The notes under the pieces: model-generated
Seen by the model: the letters and a program-made list of their open reading frames with translations, nothing else
Databases searched by the model: none
Told to the model about the DNA's origin: nothing
Program-made: the position numbers and the translations under genes
Shown here: positions 57,514 through 64,000 of the stretch, piece after piece
Position numbering within the stretch: the first letter of the stretch is position 1
Layout: each line of letters begins with the position of its first letter
Assembly (NCBI GenBank): GCA_034434235.1
Contig: DAOTZV010000182.1
Span: 1-64,000 of the forward strand
Length of the DNA stretch: 64,000 nucleotides
Source of the DNA: CAKZKT01 sp034434235
GTDB taxonomy: Bacteria > Chloroflexota > Anaerolineae > CG2-30-64-16
Direction: 5' to 3'

Positions 57514-59823
57514 ATGCAGAAGTCCGAGAGCCTTTTCGACGCGCGGCGCGCCGAGCTGACCGAGAAAGAAGCGCCCCTGGCCGCGCGCATGCGGCCACGC
57601 ACCCTGGACGAATTCATCGGCCAGGAGCACATCGTGGGGCCGGGGCGATTGCTGCGTCGCGCCATCCAGGCCGACCAGCTCAGCTCGATCATCTTCTACG
57701 GGCCGCCCGGCACCGGCAAGACGACCCTGGCGCGCATCATCGCCAACACCACGCGGGCGCACTTCATCGCCATCAACGCGGTGCTCGCCGGCGTGGCCGA
57801 CATCCGCAACGCCATCGCCGAGGCCCAGGAGCGCCGCGGCCAGTTCGGCCAGCGCACCATCCTCTTCGTGGATGAAGTGCATCGTTTCAACAAAGCCCAA
57901 CAGGACGCCCTGTTGCCGTGGGTCGAGAACGGCACCGTCATCCTGATCGGCGCGACGACCGAAAACCCCTACTTCGAGGTGAACAAGGCCCTGGTGAGCC
58001 GGAGCCGCATCTTCCAGCTCAAGCCGCTCACCAAAGAGGACCTCTATGCCGTGGCGCGGCAGGCGCTGAGCGATCCCGAACGCGGCTACGGCCGGCTCAA
58101 GGTGCAGATTGACGACGACGCGCTGGAGCACCTGGTGGATGTGGCCAACGGCGACGCCCGCGGGGTGCTCAACGCGCTCGAGCTGGCCGTCGAAACCACT
58201 CCGCCCGGCCCCGACGGCGTGATCCACGTGGATCTGGCCGTGGCCGAAGAGAGCATCCAGCGCCGCGCCGTGCTCTACGACAAGGAAGGGGACGTCCACT
58301 ACGACACGATCAGCGCGTTCATCAAGAGCCTGCGCGGGTCCGATCCCGACGCGGCCCTCTACTGGATGGCGCGCATGGTCTACGCGGGCGAGGATCCCCG
58401 CTTCATCTTCCGGCGCATGATGATCCTGGCGGCCGAAGACATCGGCCTGGCCGATCCGAACGCGCTCCAGGTGGTGGTGGCGGCCGCGCAGGCGTTCGAC
58501 TACGTGGGGATGCCCGAGGGCCGCTTTCACCTGGCCGAGGCCGCGCTCTATCTGGCCACCGCACCCAAGAGCAACTCGACGATGGCCTTCTTCGACGCGC
58601 TCCAGACGGTGGAGAACGAGCAAGAGGCCGAGGTGCCCGCGCACTTGCGCGACGCCAGCCGCGACCGCGAGGGCTTCGGCCACGGCGAGGGGTACCTGTA
58701 TCCCCACGCCTGGCGCGATCACTGGGTGGCGCAACAGTACCTGCCCGACGCGCTCCAGGGTCGCGTCTTTTATCAGCCGGGCGCGTTGGGCTACGAGGCC
58801 AGGGTCAAGGCCGAGGTCGAGCGCCGTCGCGAGGCGCAACTGGCCGCCATGTTGGAGGGCGGCGCGGGGTTCGGCGCCACCGAGACCCTCACCTTCACGG
58901 GCGAGCTGGCCCGCGGCGACCGCGATCGCTGGCTACAACGCGCCATCGGCGGCGCGGGCGAGCGGTTGGCCGCGTTGCGCGATCGCGTGCTCGACGCGGC
59001 CCGGCTCCAGCGCCATCACCTGGTGCTCGACGTGAACGCCGGCAGCGGGCTGCTCACCTGGGAGGCGTTGCGCCGCGTGCCGGAAGGCGGGGTATGGGCT
59101 TTGACCGCCACCGCCGCGGAGGCCGACGCCCTGCGCGAGATCGCCGCCCGGCTGCCGCCGATCGAGCGGCCGGCCGTCCTGCAAGGCGCGCTCGTCGAGC
59201 TGCCGGATCTGCTGGCCCTGCGCGGAGAGGGCGACGTCCGCTTCGATGCCATCGTCGGCCGCGGCGTCGTCGCCTTCTACCACCGCGGCCGCGGCGCCGC
59301 GTCGCGCGGCGATCCGGGCCGCGGCGCCGATCACCTGTCGCACATCGCCCGCCTCCTCGCCGGCCTCCTGCACGCCGGCGGGGTGATCAGCCTGGCGGAG
59401 CCGGTGCCGCGCCATACCCAGCGCCTCTACGCGCTCGTGGATCTCTCGTCGCTGGGCGATGACCTGGCGGCCCGGGTGCGCGCGGCCGAAGAGGCGATCT
59501 ACGCCGCAGCCGACGATCCGCTGGTCAACTGGGCCGAGGCGGATCTGGCCGACGCGTTGCGCGCGGCCGGCCTGGCCGACGTAACGGTCGAGGCGGTGGA
59601 GTCCACGGCCGACATGCGCATCGGCCCGGCCCTGCTCGACCGCTGGTTCACGCCCGCGGCCGCGGATGCCCGGCCCGCCTACGTGCAACATCTGGCCGGC
59701 CACCTGAGCGCCGATGAGATCGCCGATGTAGAGGCGCTCTATCGCCGCAAGCTCACCGGCGCCACCGTGCCCTGGCGTTCGGTGACCGCCTATCTGGTCG
59801 CCAGAGCCACACATCCATCGTAA
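57514..59823 (+). CDS. rarA: RarA/MgsA replication-associated recombination ATPase fused to a methyltransferase-like domain
   Basis: 769 residues; ordinary RarA is about 440. Residues 1-447 are RarA: RMRPRTLDEFIGQEHIVGPG, Walker A YGPPGTGKTTLA (63-70), Walker B ILFVDEVHRFNKAQQDALLP (Asp120, Glu121), sensor 1 ILIGATTENPYFEVN, then the tetramerisation region with MILAAEDIGLADPNAL and YLATAPKSNSTMAF. From about residue 495, RHHLVLDVNAGSGLLTWEAL resembles motif I of class I SAM-dependent methyltransferases, with a Rossmann-like pattern to the end. RarA acts at stalled replication forks. Methyltransferase activity is only inferred, since D-V-N-A-G-S-G is a weaker match than usual. Confidence 0.93.
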   Translation: MQKSESLFDARRAELTEKEAPLAARMRPRTLDEFIGQEHIVGPGRLLRRAIQADQLSSIIFYGPPGTGKTTLARIIANTTRAHFIAINAVLAGVADIRNAIAEAQERRGQFGQRTILFVDEVHRFNKAQQDALLPWVENGTVILIGATTENPYFEVNKALVSRSRIFQLKPLTKEDLYAVARQALSDPERGYGRLKVQIDDDALEHLVDVANGDARGVLNALELAVETTPPGPDGVIHVDLAVAEESIQRRAVLYDKEGDVHYDTISAFIKSLRGSDPDAALYWMARMVYAGEDPRFIFRRMMILAAEDIGLADPNALQVVVAAAQAFDYVGMPEGRFHLAEAALYLATAPKSNSTMAFFDALQTVENEQEAEVPAHLRDASRDREGFGHGEGYLYPHAWRDHWVAQQYLPDALQGRVFYQPGALGYEARVKAEVERRREAQLAAMLEGGAGFGATETLTFTGELARGDRDRWLQRAIGGAGERLAALRDRVLDAARLQRHHLVLDVNAGSGLLTWEALRRVPEGGVWALTATAAEADALREIAARLPPIERPAVLQGALVELPDLLALRGEGDVRFDAIVGRGVVAFYHRGRGAASRGDPGRGADHLSHIARLLAGLLHAGGVISLAEPVPRHTQRLYALVDLSSLGDDLAARVRAAEEAIYAAADDPLVNWAEADLADALRAAGLADVTVEAVESTADMRIGPALLDRWFTPAAADARPAYVQHLAGHLSADEIADVEALYRRKLTGATVPWRSVTAYLVARATHPS

Positions 59824-59842
59824 CACAAGCCTCCGGCTTGTG
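59824..59842. repeat. CACAAGCC-type hairpin after rarA
   Basis: CACAAGCC-TCC-GGCTTGTG starts one base after the rarA stop codon. It is the same hairpin type as at 15776-15794. Downstream, ATGCCGCAATCCAAAG occurs twice in tandem (59862-59893). Confidence 0.7.
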
Positions 59843-59904
59843 ATGCAAAAGCGGCATCACCATGCCGCAATCCAAAGATGCCGCAATCCAAAGCAGGGAC
59901 GATC

Positions 59905-60870
59905 ATGACCGACTGTCTGGTGTTGGGCGCGACGGGTTTCATCGGCGGCCAGGTGGCGCGCGCCGCGCTGAGCCGCGGGTGGCGGGTGGCCGGCCTGCGC
60001 CGCCGGCCTGCGGCGACCGGCGACCTGGGGGATGCGGCCATCACCTGGCTTCAGGGCAATCTCGACGACCCCGAAAGCCTGGCGAACGCCATGCGCGGCC
60101 GGGCCGTAGTGTTCCACTGCGCGGGCGCGTATCCGCACAATCCCCGCACCATGGCGCGCGACCTCGGCCGGGCCGTCGCGCAGATGCGCAACGTCCTGGC
60201 CGCGGCGCGGCGCGCGGGCGTCGAGCGGCTGGTCTATACCAGCTCCTACACCACGATCGGCCGGCCGCGCGAGCCGGGCCGCCTGGCCGACGAACGCGAC
60301 TTCTACGTCCCCGGCTCGACCCGCGACCCGTACTACGAAACCAAATGGGCCATGGAGGCCGAGGCGCTGGCCGCCGCGCGCGCGGGCCTGCCGGTGGTGG
60401 TGCTGTGTCCGGTGGCGGTCTTCGGCCCGGGCGATGTCCACATGTCGGTCAGCGGGCCGCTGCTGATGGCCGCGCGGGGCCGGTTGCCCGTCTATCCCGA
60501 CGCCACCCTCGGCGTGATTGACGTGCGCGATGCCGCGGCCGGCCACATCGCCGCGGCCGAGCGCGGCCCGGCTGGCGAACGCTTCATCCTCAGCGCGCAC
60601 AACGTCACCCTGTACGATGTGTTCGCCGAAATGGCCCGCGCGGCCGGCGTCCGGCCCCCGCGGATCAGGCTCGGCCCCCGGCTCCTGGCCATAGCCGCCG
60701 CCATCGGCCAGCTCGCGCCGGGCGGCCAGGCCAGCTTCCTGAAGACCGTCCCCCTCTGGCAGCCGGTCAACAACGCCAAAGCAGTGGCCGTGCTGGGCTT
60801 GACAACCCGGCCCCTCTCGGAGACAATGGCCGATACATTGACCTGGTTTCGTGCACGAGGATACCTGTGA
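59905..60870 (+). CDS. NAD-dependent epimerase/dehydratase family protein (extended SDR)
   Basis: 321 residues. The nucleotide-binding motif is LVLGATGFIGGQVARAAL near the N-terminus; Tyr143 and Lys147 of the YxxxK active site are in DPYYETKWAMEAEAL; YTSSYTTIG holds the active-site Ser. The 3-beta-HSD/dihydroflavonol reductase-like branch fits best (CPVAVFGPGDVHMS, then ILSAHNVTLYDVFAEMARAA). The substrate may be a sugar nucleotide, sterol or hopanoid-type lipid. The ATG at 59905 has AGGGA upstream; ATGs in two tandem 16-bp repeats further upstream are unlikely starts. It overlaps the metallopeptidase gene by 4 nt. Confidence 0.92.
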   Translation: MTDCLVLGATGFIGGQVARAALSRGWRVAGLRRRPAATGDLGDAAITWLQGNLDDPESLANAMRGRAVVFHCAGAYPHNPRTMARDLGRAVAQMRNVLAAARRAGVERLVYTSSYTTIGRPREPGRLADERDFYVPGSTRDPYYETKWAMEAEALAAARAGLPVVVLCPVAVFGPGDVHMSVSGPLLMAARGRLPVYPDATLGVIDVRDAAAGHIAAAERGPAGERFILSAHNVTLYDVFAEMARAAGVRPPRIRLGPRLLAIAAAIGQLAPGGQASFLKTVPLWQPVNNAKAVAVLGLTTRPLSETMADTLTWFRARGYL

Positions 60871-61250
60871 GCCCGCTGCGACTATCGCCCGAAGACTTCG
60901 AGGCGCTGGTGGCCGAGGCCGTGGACGCGCTGCCGGACGTCTTCCTCGAGATGCTCGACAACGTGGATATCGTCGTGGAAGACTGGCCCGATCGCCGCAC
61001 GATGGCCCTGGCCGGCGCCGCATCGCGCTACGACCTTCTCGGCTTCTATCACGGCGTGCCGCAGACCGCCCGGCCGCACGACTACGGCAATGTGGCGCCG
61101 GACAAAATCAGCATCTATCAACGTCCGATCGAGGCGCAATGTCGCACGCTGGACGAAGTGCGCGATCTGGTCGGCCGCGTGGTGCGCCACGAGATCGCCC
61201 ATCACTTCGGCATAGACGACGACCGCCTGCGGGAGATCGGCGCATACTGA
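60867..61250 (+). CDS. Minimal metallopeptidase family protein (zincin-like)
   Basis: 127 residues. The HExxH zinc site is VRHEIAHHFGIDDDRL with His108, Glu109 and His112, and an Asp in the DDDRL segment is a probable third ligand. LSPEDFEALVAEAVDALPDVF at the N-terminus and ISIYQRPIEAQC in the middle are typical of the small 'metallopeptidase family' (DUF1025-like) proteins. These have a minimal zincin fold with no characterised substrate. It starts at a GTG overlapping the epimerase stop (GTGA). A hairpin repeat separates it from glcD. Confidence 0.92.
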   Translation: MSPLRLSPEDFEALVAEAVDALPDVFLEMLDNVDIVVEDWPDRRTMALAGAASRYDLLGFYHGVPQTARPHDYGNVAPDKISIYQRPIEAQCRTLDEVRDLVGRVVRHEIAHHFGIDDDRLREIGAY

Positions 61251-61269
61251 CCTGAAAACAGCGCGCCGG

Positions 61270-61303
61270 ACGTGCCAGGCACCTTGGAGGGTGCCTGGCA
61301 CGT
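61270..61303. repeat. ACGTGCC-type hairpin repeat
   Basis: ACGTGCCAGGCACC, loop TTGGAG, and the exact complement, 14-bp stem. It is almost the same as the copy at 7383-7416 (differing in the loop), 54 kb away. Confidence 0.85.
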
Positions 61304-61338
61304 GAAGCGCCGGCCATTTTCATCATGCAAGGAAGACC

Positions 61339-62793
61339 ATGACACCGTACAATCCCGTCACGCCCTCCATCGTCGAACGACTGGCCGCCATCGTCGGCCC
61401 GCAAAACCTGATCTATGCCGACCCGGAGCGGATGCTCGACTACGCGCACGATGAATCGTTCGAGAACGAACACTACATGCCCGAAGTGGTGGTCAAGCCG
61501 GCCACCGCTCGAGAGGTGGCCGCCATCATGCGCCTGGCCAATCGAGAGCTCATTCCGGTTACCCCGCGCGGGGCCGGCTCGGGGCTATCGGGCGGCGCGG
61601 TGCCGATCTTCGGCGGCATCCTCCTCTCGGTCGAGCGGATGAACCGCATCCTGGAGATAGACTTGAAGAACCTGGTCGCGGTCGTCGAGCCCGGGGTGAT
61701 CACCAACGAGCTGAGCGAGGCGGTGCGGGCGCATGGCCTCTTCTACGCCGGCTATCCGATGAGCGTGGAGCTGTGTTACATCGGCGGCAACGTGGCCGAG
61801 AACGCCGGCGGCGGCCGGGCCATCAAATACGGCGTGACGGGCCGTTATGTTCTGGGGCTGGAGGTGGTGTTGCCGACGGGCGATATCGTGCAGTTGGGCG
61901 GCAAGCGGCTGAAGGACGTAACCGGCTACGACCTGGTGCACCTGATGGTCGGCTCGGAGGGGACGCTGGGGATCTTCACCAAGATCATCTTGCGCCTGTT
62001 GCCGGCGCCGGCCGCCAGCGCGGTGCTCCTGGCGCCGTTCGACGATCCCTACATCGCCATCCACGCGGTGCCGCGCATCATCCAACAGGGCCACCTGATC
62101 CCCTCGGCGGTGGAGTTCATGGACTATGCCGCCATGAAGCTGGCGTATGAGTATACGCAGGAGAAGCTGCCGCACCGCGCGGCCCGGGCGCTGCTGCTGG
62201 TGGAGGTAGATGGCTACACCGCGTCCGATGTCGAGGCGCAACTGGAGACCCTGGCCCGACTGTTGAACGAGGCGGGCGCGCTGGACATTTACGTGGGCAA
62301 CACGCCCGATCTGGCCCGCAAGATGTGGCGGCCGCGGCAGAAGATCGGCGATGCGTTCAGCTCGCTGGCCGTGGAACAATTGGACGAGGACATGGTGGTG
62401 CCGCTGTCGGAGATCCCGGAGCTGTTGCCCAAAGTTGAAGAGCTCGCGGCCCGCCACCACATGAAGCCGTTCTGCTTCGGCCACGTGGCCGACGGCAACA
62501 TGCACCTGCACACCATCGCCGAGCCCGGAGTCGGCCGCGAGGAATGGCGCGCGGCCTGTCGGGCGTTCCTCACCGAGCTGTACACGCTGGTCGTCGGCCT
62601 GGGCGGCACGATCACCGGCGAGCACGGCATCGGCTCGAAGCGCGCGGCCTACCTGCCCATCGCGCTCGACCCGACCTCGATCGCGCTGCACCGGCGCATC
62701 AAGGCGGCCTTCGATCCGTTGAACATCCTCAATCCGGGCAAGATCATCAACGGCGTCACGGCTTCGGGGTGGACGCCAGGGGCGGACCGATGA
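61339..62793 (+). CDS. glcD: FAD-linked oxidase, glycolate oxidase subunit GlcD / D-lactate dehydrogenase type
   Basis: 484 residues of the vanillyl-alcohol-oxidase flavoprotein family. The FAD domain shows VTPRGAGSGLSGGAVPIFGG, VEPGVITNELSEAVRAHGLF, YIGGNVAENAGGGRAIKYGV and LMVGSEGTLGIFTKI. The C-terminal cap has CFGHVADGNMHLH (metal/substrate His residues) and GTITGEHGIGSKRAAYL, ending FDPLNILNPGKI. GlcD oxidises glycolate or D-lactate, normally with GlcE and GlcF, which are not adjacent here, so it may function alone as a D-2-hydroxyacid dehydrogenase. AAGGAAG lies before the ATG. Its 3' end overlaps the convergent VanW gene by 38 bp. Confidence 0.94.
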   Translation: MTPYNPVTPSIVERLAAIVGPQNLIYADPERMLDYAHDESFENEHYMPEVVVKPATAREVAAIMRLANRELIPVTPRGAGSGLSGGAVPIFGGILLSVERMNRILEIDLKNLVAVVEPGVITNELSEAVRAHGLFYAGYPMSVELCYIGGNVAENAGGGRAIKYGVTGRYVLGLEVVLPTGDIVQLGGKRLKDVTGYDLVHLMVGSEGTLGIFTKIILRLLPAPAASAVLLAPFDDPYIAIHAVPRIIQQGHLIPSAVEFMDYAAMKLAYEYTQEKLPHRAARALLLVEVDGYTASDVEAQLETLARLLNEAGALDIYVGNTPDLARKMWRPRQKIGDAFSSLAVEQLDEDMVVPLSEIPELLPKVEELAARHHMKPFCFGHVADGNMHLHTIAEPGVGREEWRAACRAFLTELYTLVVGLGGTITGEHGIGSKRAAYLPIALDPTSIALHRRIKAAFDPLNILNPGKIINGVTASGWTPGADR

Positions 62794-64000
62794 TCGCATC
62801 GGCCGGCAAAGTGGCGCCTGGGCCGTACAGGAAGACCGACCGCCACGGCTGATACTTGCTGACGAAGCGATCTTCCGTGACCTTGCCGTCGCCGGTGCGG
62901 ACGATGCGCCGGACGACCACATCCTGGCCGTCCCTGGCCCATTCCACCTGCTTGATCGTCCCGCGCGGCAGGGAACTGTCTTCCTGATAGATCGGCGGCT
63001 CCGGCGGCCGCACGTTGCTGATCTCCGGCTTGCTCAGCTCGACCGTGCGGTCGGGCCGCGTGCCGTAGAACGAGAAGGTGATCCGCCCCTTCGCCTTGTC
63101 CACTTCCGGCTTGATCAGCAGGAACGCGGATGTGTCGTTCTTGAAGCGCAGGTCAACGTTCGGCGTGTAGATCGTTGCATCCAGGCCGGGCTCGCCGTAC
63201 CAGCTCACCACATAGCCGTGCGCGTGGCGTTCGGTGATCGGGAAGCCGCCCTGCACCGCGGCCCGGAACACCGTGGTGGACACCTGGCACACGCCGCCGC
63301 CGATCCCCACGGCCGTCCGGTCGCCCCAGATGATCAACCCGTCAATGAAGCCGTTGGCCGCGCTGATGTCGCCGACGTAGCGGTTGAACGAGAATTCCTC
63401 GCCGGGCGGAATGACGACTCCGACGAATTTCTGGGCCGCGGTGACGATATTGTGGACTCGCTCCGGGCTGGAACCGGCGAAATAGGTCGTGCCCTGGGTC
63501 ACCAGCTCCTTGATCCCCAGCGCGGCCGGGTCGCTGCTATCTACCCGTGGCCTGATCGGCTGCCAGGAGAGGGTCACGGTGGCCAGCGCATTCGGCGCCA
63601 GCTCGAGCAGGCCGGCCAACGTCTGCGAGATGGCGCGCGTGGCCGCCTCCACGTCGAGGGCCCGGCCGGGCCGGCTGGGCTTGAGCACGACGATCTGTTT
63701 GGCCGCCACGTCGTAATCCAAGGCCGCGTCCTGGGCCGGCCGATCGAATTGCTTCGCCAGCTCTTCCACATATGCCCGCACCCGGCCGGCCTCCACCTGG
63801 ACATCCAGGTCGAGCGCGCTGTCGGGGCCCGGCCGCGGGACAAGCCTGAGCCACGTCCGCAGCGCGTCGCGGCCGACCGCTCGCGATGTGACCTCTTCCC
63901 CGGTTTGGATCGCCACCGTGAGCGGATGGCTCAACACGGCGTTCGCCTTTGCGGCGGCGGCCTCGGCCGACATCACGGCCGGCAACCGTTCCTCTACCGG
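62756..64000 (-). CDS. VanW-family protein (5' end outside the window)
   Basis: At least 414 residues; the frame is open to the right edge, so the start is missing. The VanW domain is clear: IPPGEEFSFNRYVGDISAAN, then AVGIGGGVCQVSTTVFRAAV (Cys in GGGVCQVST), ITERHAHGYVVSWYGEPGLD and IYTPNVDLRFKND. The N-terminal part in view (residues before KELVTQGTTYFAGS) looks like the repeated peptidoglycan-binding-type region (PG_binding_4) common in these proteins. The C-terminal tail (VEWARDGQDVVVRRIV onward) is a G5-like region. VanW proteins are linked to the cell envelope but have no defined reaction. It converges on and overlaps glcD by 38 bp. Confidence 0.92.
   Translation of the reverse strand, partial: PVEERLPAVMSAEAAAAKANAVLSHPLTVAIQTGEEVTSRAVGRDALRTWLRLVPRPGPDSALDLDVQVEAGRVRAYVEELAKQFDRPAQDAALDYDVAAKQIVVLKPSRPGRALDVEAATRAISQTLAGLLELAPNALATVTLSWQPIRPRVDSSDPAALGIKELVTQGTTYFAGSSPERVHNIVTAAQKFVGVVIPPGEEFSFNRYVGDISAANGFIDGLIIWGDRTAVGIGGGVCQVSTTVFRAAVQGGFPITERHAHGYVVSWYGEPGLDATIYTPNVDLRFKNDTSAFLLIKPEVDKAKGRITFSFYGTRPDRTVELSKPEISNVRPPEPPIYQEDSSLPRGTIKQVEWARDGQDVVVRRIVRTGDGKVTEDRFVSKYQPWRSVFLYGPGATLPADAIIGPPLASTPKP

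Overview
The window is a 64 kb, GC-rich, gene-dense bacterial chromosome segment with no rRNA, tRNA, phage or transposase gene that I could see. The best guess for its source is a member of the Chloroflexota (Anaerolineae/Caldilineae-like). This is inferred from several clues: many extracytoplasmic substrate-binding lipoproteins with long Pro/Ala/Thr or VEK-rich linkers, a bacterial XPB helicase operon, a MoeA fused to a periplasmic-binding-like domain, a MOCOS-like aminotransferase, a MoxR/DUF58/DUF4129 cluster, and many small hairpin and heptamer repeats between genes. Neighbouring genes often overlap by 4 nt (ATGA/GTGA), so transcription units are compact.

Layout. 1-9.4 kb (minus strand): a complete peptide/opine-type ABC importer (binding protein, two permeases, a small membrane protein, two ATPases), then a second ATPase pair, then the start of a paralogous binding protein cut by the window edge. 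9.8-12.8 kb (plus): kynurenine formamidase-like cyclase, MoeA-PBP fusion and a small cupin. 12.8-15.7 kb (minus): acyl-CoA dehydrogenase and adenine deaminase. 16.0-21.1 kb (plus): a BMP/PnrA-type nucleoside ABC importer, divergent from adenine deaminase, which together suggest a purine uptake and salvage module. 21.2-25.5 kb (minus): a coiled-coil PD-(D/E)XK-like protein, an HD phosphohydrolase, a SanA/YdcF remnant, RNase PH and a GH51 arabinofuranosidase. 25.7-31.0 kb (plus): an SCP2 protein, phosphoglucomutase, a glycyl-radical activating enzyme and a glycyl-radical enzyme with an unusual active-site motif. 31.1-39.4 kb (plus): a second ABC importer without its own ATPases, a MOCOS-like PLP enzyme, a GNAT and a penicillin-acylase-family hydrolase. 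39.6-48.9 kb (minus): a lone response regulator, a three-gene XPB helicase operon, a cyclophilin-like protein, an aldo/keto reductase and an M20 peptidase. 49.3-50.2 kb (plus): RmlA/RfbA. 50.2-56.5 kb (minus): quinone oxidoreductase, a CoA-type Nudix hydrolase, and moxR-rsmI-DUF58-DUF4129. 56.8-64 kb: YciH/SUI1, a small membrane protein, RarA fused to a methyltransferase-like domain, an epimerase, a minimal metallopeptidase, GlcD, and a VanW protein that runs off the right edge.

How the parts fit: most of the window is heterotrophic scavenging (peptide or oligosaccharide-type importers, nucleoside import plus adenine deamination, arabinofuranosidase, amidases and peptidases) joined to housekeeping and repair genes. 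The most promising unknowns are the glycyl-radical enzyme whose Cys loop reads GCNW instead of GCxE, the XPB operon with two helicase-associated partners, the RarA-methyltransferase fusion, and several dispersed repeat families: ACGTGCC hairpins, heptamer arrays that are often exactly four units long, a 95-bp element with perfect terminal inverted repeats, and a 37-bp tandem palindrome array.
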